A program made the translations under genes and the position numbers. From DASPOJ01 sp050014395 (GTDB lineage Bacteria > Acidobacteriota > Terriglobia > Acidiferrales > UBA7541), in contig JBEKDK010000006.1 in the NCBI GenBank assembly GCA_050014395.1, positions 3,574 to 67,573 on the forward strand: a DNA stretch of 64,000 nt. The letters run 5' to 3'. Below, one piece after another: positions 30,848 through 38,762 of the stretch. The notes beneath the pieces are model-generated. The model was given only the letters and a program-made list of their open reading frames with translations, was not told the origin of the DNA and did not search any database. The stretch's first letter is position 1, and the number at the start of each line of letters is the position of its first letter.

Positions 30848-32002
30848 ATGAGAAGCGCAATGCTAAATCGGTTAAAGCGGTATTTTCTCGTCGTCATTGG
30901 GCTGCTGCTCTGGTCTCAAGCGTTGTGTGATCGTCAATGCGGCACTCCACCTGGAACTGGGGTGCTATATGAGTCCGTGCCCACTGAGGGGGACGGGCCA
31001 GAGCCGACTGTAGCGAGAATCACGAGGCAAGACACTCGGGAGGTCATCTGGGTCAAGTACACGTACACCCCGCCAAATAGCCAAGACGCCGTCACTCGCG
31101 TGGCCTCCTCGCAGGATGGCGGGATCAGTTGGCAACGGGATACGAACTTTTTGGAAGATCCCTCCGTGAAAATACAGAAGGCCTCGGTAATCTACGAACC
31201 GAACGAGAACGGCGACCTTGTAAGTAGATCATTGGATGGCGGGATTCATTGGATCGCCTGCCTATTCGATGTGGATGGCCTCTCCGCTCCGCAATTCGCC
31301 TCGAAAATCGCCCAGAATAATCAGGCATCTCTCGCTTTCAATCTCGCTGCAACGAATCCACGTGACGCCGCCACGATCTATGGAACTTTCTGGGTGAAGA
31401 TTCCCGACACCTATCCGAAGTCCGTCGATGTGCCTGGCATCTATGTCTCGCACGATGCCGGGGATCATTGGTTTCTCTTCACGCTGGATGCAGGTGGGAC
31501 GAATCGAATCGAAAGGACGCTCCTGGCAATTGACCCATCTGATCCAGGGAGAATGATCGGCCACGGAACATCGGGATTAGTCTTGACAATTGACGGCGGA
31601 AAATCGTGGTCTCCTGTCGGACAACAAGCTGAACTGGAAGCACCCGCTGAAATCAAAGGCCGTCGAGAGTATGTAAGCAATCTGAAGGATAAGCCGTGGG
31701 TGCGTCTTTATCCGAAGTTTGCGTTTCTCGCGCTTCAGCCAGTCGTATATCAGCGTGGCAATCCTAATGTCATCTACTTGGTTACCAACAAGGGGCTATA
31801 TAAAACTGAAGACTCGGGCCGAACTTGGCGTCTGCTTTATGCAGGGATGCCACCGAGCCTTTACGAAGTGCATTCGATGTTAATAGACCCCAGCAATTCA
31901 AATCGGCTCTTTCTAAATACTCGATACACCGTTTTAGTTTCTGCAGATGGTGGGTGCCAGTTCAGGACGATTTTTGACTGGAAGAGATTCGCGCATGATT
32001 AG
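30848..32002 (+). CDS. Secreted Asp-box (BNR/sialidase-type) beta-propeller protein
   Basis: A 384-aa exported protein with a signal segment (YFLVVIGLLLWSQALC). At least five Asp-box motifs (SxDxGxxW) mark propeller blades: SSQDGGISW, SLDGGIHW, SHDAGDHW, TIDGGKSW, TEDSGRTW, with a degenerate SADGGCQF last. No sialidase catalytic residues can be assigned, so carbohydrate or protein binding is as likely as hydrolysis. GC is unusually low: sample 60-nt blocks count 43% and 38% GC in the second half, against about 62% in neighbours, suggesting acquisition. Start ATG 30848 or 30860 (both lack a strong SD). Confidence 0.8.
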   Translation: MRSAMLNRLKRYFLVVIGLLLWSQALCDRQCGTPPGTGVLYESVPTEGDGPEPTVARITRQDTREVIWVKYTYTPPNSQDAVTRVASSQDGGISWQRDTNFLEDPSVKIQKASVIYEPNENGDLVSRSLDGGIHWIACLFDVDGLSAPQFASKIAQNNQASLAFNLAATNPRDAATIYGTFWVKIPDTYPKSVDVPGIYVSHDAGDHWFLFTLDAGGTNRIERTLLAIDPSDPGRMIGHGTSGLVLTIDGGKSWSPVGQQAELEAPAEIKGRREYVSNLKDKPWVRLYPKFAFLALQPVVYQRGNPNVIYLVTNKGLYKTEDSGRTWRLLYAGMPPSLYEVHSMLIDPSNSNRLFLNTRYTVLVSADGGCQFRTIFDWKRFAHD

Positions 32003-32068
32003 GATAAGGCCTGCCTACCGGCAGACAACCTCCGCCCCTACGCGGACACGGCAAAAGATCTGAGCGCG

Positions 32069-33361
32069 CTACTGCACGTCGAATGTATCGCCTTCGATCG
32101 AGGTGCTGGTGAGCTGATCGCTGATGAGCGAAGCATCGCCAGCGGGATTGTAATAAGACGATGAGGTTGGCGAGCCGTTGGACATGAAATAGAATCCGCC
32201 GATGCCCGGTTTTTTGGGATTGGCGTGGGCTTCCCAGATCATGCCGTTGGTGTTGAGCACGTAGGTGTAATTGGGATCTACCGCGGGGTCAAACTTCAAG
32301 TGATCGAGGTGCCAGCCGTTCGGCGCCTTTCCTCCCGTCAAAAGTTCCTGCATGGTGCACGCGTGCTGCGCTTCCACTTGGCACGTGTTTTCAAGAGTCG
32401 CGATGGCCGATAGAAACAGGAACGCGATCTGCTCTTCGCGCTTCAGCCTGATAGGACCACGGCTGTCCTCGATTTCAATTTTGGCTGTCGTAGCGAATGG
32501 ACCTGCGCCGGGCTCCGCGGCAGCCTCGCCGTGCGAGTATTCGCCGCCGCGGTCGTGGTCACGGTCGTCGCGCGCGTGATCGCCCTCACCTGCCCCGGCT
32601 GCGGTAGTACTGGCCGCGGCGTAAATCTCCGCGACCTCGCCGCGCCTGAGAGCGCGATTCCACAGCGCCACCTCCTCAATTCCGCCCTGGAACCATCGCC
32701 CGCCGAACACAGTGCTGGCGCCGATCGAAAACGTGCTTGTTTTGCCCGCCCGGCCGCCGCCTTTATCCGTCGCGGCGACTTTGCCGTCCCAGTAAAGCAC
32801 TCTGGTGTTCGTTGGCGTGTCCATCGTGACGACAATCATGTGCCACTGATTGACCAACGTGGAAGGATCTGGGGCGTAAGTGAGATGGCCGCCGGCGGCG
32901 GTATAAAATTTCAGCTGGTTATCGGTCTCGAATTGCACGTCGAGATCGTTGCCATTCTGCGATTCGCCCATCACGTAAAAGAAGCGCCCGGCTTCGGCCG
33001 GCAACTTATCCAGATTGACCCAGGCCATCATGCTGGCGTCGGTGCTGACTCCGCCGGCCTGCGTCGTCAAAATGTAGCCATCGACGCCGTTGAGTCTCGC
33101 GTAGTGATTGTGGCCGAATCCGATCGGGGCGCCCGGAGCGGCGCTGCCGACGCCGCCCACGGCTCTGTACGAAGTCGCGCCGACTTCGCTTCTTCCCGCC
33201 GTCGCTTCCAGGCGGTAATACGCAAGAGGGTGCGTTGCAACAACGGCTTCGACGAAATCGACGCCGGCGCCGCGCAGGCCCGCGCCCAACAGGGCCGTAG
33301 CTACCACCGCAGTGGCGAGCGCCGCATAGAATCGTTGACTTTCAGCGAACTTGAAACGCAT
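32069..33361 (-). CDS. Secreted LamG-domain protein
   Basis: A 430-aa exported protein. Signal segment (FYAALATAVVATALLGAGLRG), then a LamG/concanavalin-like domain (AYYRLEATAG, SMMAWVNLDKLP, WHMIVVTMDT, GGIEEVALWNRALRRGEVAEIY). A His/Asp-rich linker (GDHARDDRDHDRGGEYSHGE) follows, then a C-terminal domain with two cysteines (ENTCQVEAQHACTM) and an aromatic end, similar in feel to the globular part of acidobacterial pseudopilins. ATG 33361 is fixed by GGGAGGAAAC and a promoter; the frame open upstream runs through heptamer repeats and is not coding. Function unknown, probably glycan or surface binding. Confidence 0.82.
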   Translation of the reverse strand: MRFKFAESQRFYAALATAVVATALLGAGLRGAGVDFVEAVVATHPLAYYRLEATAGRSEVGATSYRAVGGVGSAAPGAPIGFGHNHYARLNGVDGYILTTQAGGVSTDASMMAWVNLDKLPAEAGRFFYVMGESQNGNDLDVQFETDNQLKFYTAAGGHLTYAPDPSTLVNQWHMIVVTMDTPTNTRVLYWDGKVAATDKGGGRAGKTSTFSIGASTVFGGRWFQGGIEEVALWNRALRRGEVAEIYAAASTTAAGAGEGDHARDDRDHDRGGEYSHGEAAAEPGAGPFATTAKIEIEDSRGPIRLKREEQIAFLFLSAIATLENTCQVEAQHACTMQELLTGGKAPNGWHLDHLKFDPAVDPNYTYVLNTNGMIWEAHANPKKPGIGGFYFMSNGSPTSSSYYNPAGDASLISDQLTSTSIEGDTFDVQ

Positions 33362-33390
33362 ATCGTTTCCTCCCGATCTGCAACTCGCGC

Positions 33391-33419
33391 ATCGTACGCT
33401 TCTCCTGCGCGCGACACAA
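33391..33419 (-). promoter_or_regulatory. Predicted promoter of the LamG gene
   Basis: Minus strand TTGTGT (33414-33419), 17-nt spacer, TACGAT (33391-33396), 30 nt before ATG 33361. Confidence 0.5.
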
Positions 33420-33448
33420 CAGGCTTGCGGCTGGCGAAAGGCGACGGA

Positions 33449-33490
33449 CCCACGTTCGCCCGATGAGGCTGGGCGAACATGGGGCACCCA
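33449..33490 (+). repeat. Palindromic REP-like repeat, family I, copy d
   Basis: CCCAC, arms GTTCGCCC / GGGCGAAC, then ATGGGGCACCCA. The heptamer array starts inside its right flank. Confidence 0.8.
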
Positions 33491-33576
33491 AGACCCAAGA
33501 CCCAAAACCCAAGACCCAAGACCCAAGACCCAAGACCCAAGACCCAAGACCCAAGACCCAAGACCCAAGACCCAAA
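33486..33576. repeat. Tandem heptamer array (ACCCAAG)13
   Basis: Thirteen uninterrupted 7-bp units: eleven ACCCAAG, and ACCCAAA at units 3 and 13. It begins about 67 bp upstream of the LamG gene's -35. Length 7 is not a multiple of 3. Confidence 0.95.
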
Positions 33577-33699
33577 ACACCAAAGCACCAAAACGCCCAA
33601 AACCAACGACTAAAAATTCGGCAGCCGTCAGGTCTGACGCGAGCGAAAGGGGACGGCCACACCCTTCCGCCGCGGCGGACCTTCGGCCTGCGGCGGGCA

Positions 33700-33740
33700 G
33701 GCATTCGCCCTGAAAATGCGGGCGAATATGGGGCACCCCA
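33700..33740 (+). repeat. Palindromic REP-like repeat, family I, copy e
   Basis: Arms ATTCGCCC / GGGCGAAT, then ATGGGGCACCCCA. The left flank differs from the other copies (GCAGGC in place of CCCAC). Confidence 0.75.
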
Positions 33741-33761
33741 AAACCAAGGACTAAGAAGGGC

Positions 33762-34901
33762 CTAAATGTGCGAGAGCGCTTGATCGAGATCGGCGACAAG
33801 GTCCTCGACGTCTTCGATGCCGACCGAAAGGCGCACGAGGCCGTCCGTGATTCCGATTTTCTTGCGCACGTCGGGCGGCACGGAAGCGTGCGTCATGCTC
33901 GCGGGATGCGAGATTAGCGTTTCAACGCCGCCGAGACTTTCCGCCAACGAGCATAGCTTGACGTTATTGAGCACGGTGCGCGCGGCGTCCATCGTCGAAA
34001 CGTCGAACGAGATCATTCCGCCGAAGCCGGTCTGCTGGCGGCGGGCGATTTCGTGCTGCGGGTGCGCCGGTAGGCCGGGATAGAGCACGCGTTGCACCTT
34101 GGGATGATTTTCGAGGAAGCGTGCGAGAGCGATTCCGTTGGCGTCGTGCTGCGCCATGCGCACGGCCAACGTCTTGATTCCGCGCGACATCAGAAAACAA
34201 TCCATCGGCGCAAGTCCGGCGCCCGCCGAGCGCTGCACGAAATAGATGCGTTCCGCGTCTTCCGGCTGCGTCAGCACGACGGCGCCGCCAAGGGCGTCGC
34301 TGTGGCCGTTCAGATATTTCGTCATGGAATGGACGACGATGCGCGCGCCCAATTTGATCGGCTGCTGGAAGTACGGGCTCAGGAAGGTGTTATCCACCAC
34401 CAGGGTAAGTTTGCGAGCCGTCGCCACCCGCGCGACGGCCGCGATGTCGGTGACCTTCATCGTGGGATTCGTCGGCGTCTCGACGTAAATCATGCGCGTC
34501 GATGGTTTGATCGCGGCCTCGACGGCCTCGAGCGACGACGTATCCGCGAAGCTGAATTCCAATCCAAATTGCACCAGAAATTGCGTGGTCAACCGGACCA
34601 CTCCGCCGTACACCGCTTCGGAAATGATGCAGTGATCGCCGGGCCGCAGCAGACGAAACACCGCGTCGATTGCCGCCATGCCTGAAGTGAACACATACGC
34701 CGCCGTGCCGCCTTCGAGGCGAGCCATGGTGCGCTCGAGCGCCTGGCGATTGGGATGATTCGTGCGCGCGTAGTCGAATCCTTTATGCTGCCCCATCGCA
34801 TCTTGCACGTAGGTGGAGGTTTGGTAGATCGGCGCGACGATGGCCCCGGTAGTGGGGTCCGGTTCCTGTCCGACGTGAATCGCATCGGTTGCAAAACCCA
34901 T
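33762..34901 (-). CDS. metB: Cystathionine gamma-synthase / gamma-lyase family enzyme
   Basis: A 379-aa Cys/Met-metabolism PLP enzyme. K195 in HSMTKYLNGH is the PLP lysine; YARTNHPNRQALE, VETPTNP and the C-terminal ISHPASMTHAS are typical. MetB (trans-sulfuration from O-succinyl- or O-acetyl-homoserine) and the gamma-lyase (reverse path) cannot be separated by eye; the motif set fits bacterial enzymes annotated as either. AAGGAGA precedes ATG 34901. Single gene. Confidence 0.9.
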   Translation of the reverse strand: MGFATDAIHVGQEPDPTTGAIVAPIYQTSTYVQDAMGQHKGFDYARTNHPNRQALERTMARLEGGTAAYVFTSGMAAIDAVFRLLRPGDHCIISEAVYGGVVRLTTQFLVQFGLEFSFADTSSLEAVEAAIKPSTRMIYVETPTNPTMKVTDIAAVARVATARKLTLVVDNTFLSPYFQQPIKLGARIVVHSMTKYLNGHSDALGGAVVLTQPEDAERIYFVQRSAGAGLAPMDCFLMSRGIKTLAVRMAQHDANGIALARFLENHPKVQRVLYPGLPAHPQHEIARRQQTGFGGMISFDVSTMDAARTVLNNVKLCSLAESLGGVETLISHPASMTHASVPPDVRKKIGITDGLVRLSVGIEDVEDLVADLDQALSHI

Positions 34902-35079
34902 GCATGTTCTCCTTAGGGCTGTGGGACTCGCGGGCCGCCGGGATTGGCTCGCGCGGAATCCTCTTGCACAAAATTCCCGGGCGGCGTAAGAGAAATGAAG
35001 GTGCCGCAGACTGCGAATCGAAGGTAACGCAGGCGATAGCCGCAGTCAATCGAGAGTCGGGCCAGAGCTGCGGGGTGCT

Positions 35080-35655
35080 ATGCGGGCCAAACTGTGCAAA
35101 GGAGTTCCTTACGGCGTGCGAAGGCAAATAGCGCGAGCGGCGGAGTTGGTTGCGTTCGCACTGATATTCGCGCTCGTTCCTGTTTTGGCGCTGCCGCAAT
35201 CGCAATCAGCGGCCGCAAATTCTCCCGCGCCTTCCGCAAGCCAGACTCCCGCGCCTGCTCCGACCGATGCCGCTCCTCCGCCCGCCCCTGCGCTGACTAC
35301 TCCGCCTGACACCGGTAAGGGCGGGAAAAATAAGGTAGATAAGAACGACCAACCGGCTGCGATTCAATCTTGGTTGCGCATCGAAGTCGTGGGCGGCTTG
35401 GACAAGAAGCCGGTCCAGCAGGCCAGCGTGTACGTCAAATTCACAGTCGTTCACCCGCATGGCAAGGATCAGAAGTTCGAGTTCGATTTCAAGACCAACG
35501 ACGACGGCGTGGCGCGCGCGCCGGATATTCCGCAGGGAAAAATTTTAATCCAGATTGTGGCGACCGGCTGGAAATCGTTCGGGCAGTACTATGACGTGGT
35601 TCAGGACAATCAGACAATTCATATCGAAATGGAACGTCCGCCTCGCTGGTATTGA
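35080..35655 (+). CDS. Secreted protein with carboxypeptidase-regulatory-like domain
   Basis: A 191-aa exported protein: signal segment (LVAFALIFALVPVLALPQ), a Pro/Ala-rich linker of about 45 residues, then an Ig-like beta domain (IEVVGGLDKKPVQQASVYVKF, FKTNDDGVARAPDIPQGKILIQIVATGW) of the CarboxypepD_reg/transthyretin-like type common on acidobacterial surfaces. Start ATG 35080; later starts are possible. Not in an obvious operon. Confidence 0.72.
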   Translation: MRAKLCKGVPYGVRRQIARAAELVAFALIFALVPVLALPQSQSAAANSPAPSASQTPAPAPTDAAPPPAPALTTPPDTGKGGKNKVDKNDQPAAIQSWLRIEVVGGLDKKPVQQASVYVKFTVVHPHGKDQKFEFDFKTNDDGVARAPDIPQGKILIQIVATGWKSFGQYYDVVQDNQTIHIEMERPPRWY

Positions 35656-35823
35656 AACACCACAGCTGAAAACATTTGCGTTGCGTGTATCGAAGCGCAA
35701 CGCCTGCGAATTTTTTGCGCGGGCAACGCGCGCGCCGTTCTCGCTTGCACCATCTGTGTGCAATTAGCGTAAAGCCCGGCAGGCACGCGCGGTTACGGCG
35801 CCGATCGGTTTCTTTTCCACAAA

Positions 35824-35847
35824 GATTTCAACACAACTGTTGAAATC
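35824..35847. promoter_or_regulatory. Perfect 10-bp inverted repeat
   Basis: GATTTCAACA (35824-35833), CAAC, TGTTGAAATC (35838-35847). No T-tract follows, so an operator is more likely than a terminator. It lies 72 bp upstream of the -35. Confidence 0.5.
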
Positions 35848-35918
35848 ACCGAATATTCATCTGCATCGGCCCTCGGACTCGCGCGCACGGTGGCACTTCA
35901 ATTGCCTCGCCGCCCGCT

Positions 35919-35947
35919 TTGACCGCTTTGCGGCGGAATGCTAGAGT
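35919..35947 (+). promoter_or_regulatory. Predicted promoter of the FtsX-like permease gene
   Basis: TTGACC (35919-35924), 17-nt spacer, TAGAGT (35942-35947); start site about 35954, giving a leader of about 60 nt that contains the second palindrome. Confidence 0.55.
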
Positions 35948-35960
35948 ACGTCTTCTCTGA

Positions 35961-35980
35961 CGGGCTCTAAGTAGAGCCCG
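35961..35980. promoter_or_regulatory. Palindrome in the permease leader
   Basis: CGGGCTCTA (35961-35969), AG, TAGAGCCCG (35972-35980): perfect 9-bp arms, placed at about +7 to +26. Operator or RNA structure. Confidence 0.45.
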
Positions 35981-36012
35981 CGCCCGGCGGTCACTTTCTT
36001 CGATCGAATCGA

Positions 36013-37125
36013 ATGGGTTCGCGATTCCTCTACTGGCGGTTGGTTTGGAACAATCTCGGCGTGCGGCCGTTGCGCTCGACGCTGAGCATCGTCGCTATGT
36101 CCTTGCAGGTCTTTCTGATCCTGTTCATCGTGGGGTTCACCGGAGGCATGATGGCCGATTGGCGCACGCGCTCCGAAGGTGTAGGGGCCGACATCATCGT
36201 GCAGCCGCCCAACTCCACCATTTTTTTCGCGTTCTCGAGCGCGGTGATGTCGGATTCGCTCGCCGACAAGATTGCGCGCCTGCCCGGCGTGGCTGACGTT
36301 TCCCCGGTGCTGATCGTAAATGCGGTGGGCAGCGGGAATCTGGTGATCATCTATGGCGTTGATTACGCTCGATATGCGGCGCTGAGCAACGGCTTCAAGT
36401 TTCTTTCCGGCGGTCCTTTCACCGCGTCGAACCAAGTGATCGCCGACGACCTGATCGCGCACTCGAAACATTTGAAGGTGGGGAGCGTGGTGACGCTGGT
36501 GGACCACCAATTCGTAGTCTCCGGGATCGTCCAGCACGGAAAAGGGGCGCGCTTTTTCATTCCCCTCCCGACGGCGCAATACATTCAGAACGCCCAAGGA
36601 CGCGCTTCGATGTTTTACGTGCGCAGCAATGGCGATACCGAGGCGGTGCGCGCGGAAATCGTGAAGTCTGTGCCGGGCACCAAGGTGCAGTCGATGGCCG
36701 AATACCTGTCGCTGGTCACGTCAACGAATATTCCGGGCCTCAATCCCTTCATCAATTCGTTCATTGGCTTGGGCGTGGCGATCAGCTTTCTTGTGGTGCT
36801 GATGACCATGCACACGCTGGTACTGGAGCGCACGCGCGAGATCGGGATCATGAAAGCGCTGGGCTTCTCGAAGCTTGAGGTGTGCGGATTGATTGCCGTC
36901 GAAGCCCTGGTGATGGCCGGCCTGGCGATTGTGTGCGGTTTGGCGCTCACCGGCGTGGTTTACGTCGTGCTTCTGCACACCGCTCCGACGCTCCCGGTAA
37001 TGATCGGACCCATGTGGATTGCGCGCGCCATCGCGCTGACGATTCTGGGAGCGATGGCCGGCGGTCTTTATCCCGCAATTCGCGCCGCGGCGAGCGATCC
37101 GGTGGATGCGCTGGCGTATGAATGA
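36013..37125 (+). CDS. FtsX/MacB-type ABC transporter permease
   Basis: A 370-aa inner-membrane protein with one N-terminal helix, a periplasmic MacB-like domain of about 200 residues, and three C-terminal helices with the FtsX core (LERTREIGIMKALGFSKLEV). Such permeases work with a LolD/MacB-type ATPase in lipoprotein release or export, but no ATPase gene is adjacent. Start ATG 36013; the SD is poor. The next gene begins 77 nt after its stop and may share the transcript. Confidence 0.87.
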   Translation: MGSRFLYWRLVWNNLGVRPLRSTLSIVAMSLQVFLILFIVGFTGGMMADWRTRSEGVGADIIVQPPNSTIFFAFSSAVMSDSLADKIARLPGVADVSPVLIVNAVGSGNLVIIYGVDYARYAALSNGFKFLSGGPFTASNQVIADDLIAHSKHLKVGSVVTLVDHQFVVSGIVQHGKGARFFIPLPTAQYIQNAQGRASMFYVRSNGDTEAVRAEIVKSVPGTKVQSMAEYLSLVTSTNIPGLNPFINSFIGLGVAISFLVVLMTMHTLVLERTREIGIMKALGFSKLEVCGLIAVEALVMAGLAIVCGLALTGVVYVVLLHTAPTLPVMIGPMWIARAIALTILGAMAGGLYPAIRAAASDPVDALAYE

Positions 37126-37202
37126 GCCGTGGCGCCGGCGCAGTCGGTTGCGCCGGTCGTGAAGAATCTGATACAACGCTGGTCAAGCAACTTGGAGGTT
37201 CC

Positions 37203-37919
37203 ATGTTGAATACGCGCGCTCGGTTGATTGCACTCGCGATCATGCTGGGCATGGCCGCCACTGTTTTCGCGGCAGATGTTTGGAGAGTGAAGGATTACAA
37301 GCAGTGGGATATCAAGGATGTGGACAAAGTCCTGAACGATTCGCCGTGGGTGAAGACGGCGCTCGTCGGCAAGACGTGGACAGCGGCGAAGCCCGCCGCC
37401 AACGGCTCCCCAGCCCAGCCAAGCGAGGGTGGTCCGCCGCCGGCGTCCGGCTTGGGAGCCACGTCGCCCTACACCGTGCGATGGACTTCGGCAGTCACCG
37501 TGCATCACGCCGTGGCTCGCAACGCCGAGCTGAACAACCAAGGCAACGCTGCCGACGCTGAAAAGTACGCCAACACCGTGCCCGACACCTACGACATCGC
37601 GGTGATCGGCGATATGACGCCATTCGGTCCGCTTGACACCACCGACTTGATCAAACAGTTGCAGGCGACCACATCGCTCGAAATCAAGGAAGGCGGCATC
37701 CACCTTACGCCCGTCAAAGTCGAACTGGGCCGCAATCAGACCACCAGCGCTCTCGAAGCGATCACGTTTCATTTTGCGAAGACGACGGCCGGCGGCGCGC
37801 CCGTGTTCCCGCCGGATGCCAAGGGCGTGGACTTCATTTGCAAGACCGGAAAGATGTTCGTGATCAAGGTCCATTTCGATTTCACGAAAATGACCGGACA
37901 GAACGGTTTGGATTTGTAG
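37203..37919 (+). CDS. Secreted protein of unknown function
   Basis: A 238-aa exported protein: signal peptide (LIALAIMLGMAATVFAAD), then WRVKDYKQWDIKDVDKVLNDSPWVK, a motif I associate with acidobacterial secreted hypotheticals, a Pro/Ser-rich linker and a beta-rich C-terminal half. Strong GGAGG before ATG 37203. Same strand and close to the FtsX-like permease and to the next secreted protein; a shared role is possible but unproven. Confidence 0.75.
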   Translation: MLNTRARLIALAIMLGMAATVFAADVWRVKDYKQWDIKDVDKVLNDSPWVKTALVGKTWTAAKPAANGSPAQPSEGGPPPASGLGATSPYTVRWTSAVTVHHAVARNAELNNQGNAADAEKYANTVPDTYDIAVIGDMTPFGPLDTTDLIKQLQATTSLEIKEGGIHLTPVKVELGRNQTTSALEAITFHFAKTTAGGAPVFPPDAKGVDFICKTGKMFVIKVHFDFTKMTGQNGLDL

Positions 37920-37963
37920 AAACGCGCAGGGCGCGTATCTTTTCTGCCTGAGGTGCAAAACCG

Positions 37964-38698
37964 ATGCGAATTTCCACTGGCGTGGCGAAACTGTGGGTCT
38001 GTACGGCGGTAATTCTGGTCTCCGCGGGAATCGCCGCAGCACAAATGGGCGGCATGATGGGCGGCGGCGGGGCATCAGCCATGCGCGGGATATGGAACCC
38101 GACGGTCGGCGCGGGCGCTGAATATCAGATGGTGACAACGAGCCAACGCGGCGGGCAGCAGACGTCGGATATGACGATTGCTGTCGTCGGCAAGGAAGAC
38201 TACAACGGAGCACCCGCCTATTGGCTGGAGATGACCATGCAGGATCCTCGCAAAGGCGGCACGATGTATATCAAATATCTGATCGTGATCGACGCTGGGA
38301 ACACCCGGCCGATAAAAATGATCATGCAATCGCCCGGCCAGCCGCCGATGGAAATGGACCTCCAAGCCATGCAGGGGATGATGGGCAATCGGCAGCCGCC
38401 GCCGCAGCCGGCCGACATCAGTAAGCAAGGGAAGGACCTGGGCAGCGAGACTGTGACCGTGCCCGCGGGAACGTTCACTTGCGAACACTATCAATCCGCC
38501 GATGGCGGCGATGTGTGGGTCTCCACCAAGGTCTCCCCGTGGGGCATGGTGAAAATGAATAGCAAGGACGCCACGATGGTGCTGGAGAAGGTGGTCACCG
38601 ACGCTAAGGACATGATCACCGGCACGCCCCAGCAAATGCCCAGTTTCGGCGGCATGGGTGGCGCGATGGGCGGCATGCAGCAGCCACCGCAGCACTAA
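37964..38698 (+). CDS. Secreted Met/Gly-rich protein
   Basis: A 244-aa exported protein: signal peptide (WVCTAVILVSAGIAAAQ), a Met/Gly-rich start of the mature chain (MGGMMGGGGASAM), a beta-rich middle with VPAGTFTCEHYQS, and a Met/Gln/Pro-rich tail (GGMGGAMGGMQQ). Methionine clusters at both ends could bind copper or be oxidised, but this is speculation. Follows the 37203 gene by 44 nt. Confidence 0.72.
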   Translation: MRISTGVAKLWVCTAVILVSAGIAAAQMGGMMGGGGASAMRGIWNPTVGAGAEYQMVTTSQRGGQQTSDMTIAVVGKEDYNGAPAYWLEMTMQDPRKGGTMYIKYLIVIDAGNTRPIKMIMQSPGQPPMEMDLQAMQGMMGNRQPPPQPADISKQGKDLGSETVTVPAGTFTCEHYQSADGGDVWVSTKVSPWGMVKMNSKDATMVLEKVVTDAKDMITGTPQQMPSFGGMGGAMGGMQQPPQH

Positions 38699-38762
38699 TT
38701 TCATTCGCGCGGCCGCCGAGCGCGCTGGTGTTTCGACGGCCGTCGCGGAGCCAGAGCCCCCG

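Larger units (their letters stand above)
33362..33761. other. Gene-free 400 bp with palindromes and heptamer array
   Basis: Contains the LamG gene promoter, family I palindromes at 33449 and 33700, and a 13-unit heptamer array between them. Frames through it give LGLGSWVLG or KTQDPRP repeats and are artefacts. Confidence 0.8.
35656..36012. other. Gene-free 357 bp upstream of the FtsX-like permease
   Basis: No gene seen. It holds two perfect inverted repeats (35824-35847 and 35961-35980) and one good promoter (35919-35947) for the permease operon. Confidence 0.75.

Noticed and set aside
30268..30897. 209-codon minus-strand frame across the repeats
   Set aside because: Low-complexity SPPVTRHSH-type translation of repeats and palindromes, crossing the start of a supported gene.
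33486..33576. CRISPR array
   Set aside because: Units are 7 bp and contiguous, with no spacers and no cas genes.
33362..33799. Long N-terminal extension of the LamG protein with LGLGSWVLG repeats
   Set aside because: It is a translation of the heptamer array and REP sequences; GGGAGGAAAC, a promoter and a signal peptide all fix the start at 33361.
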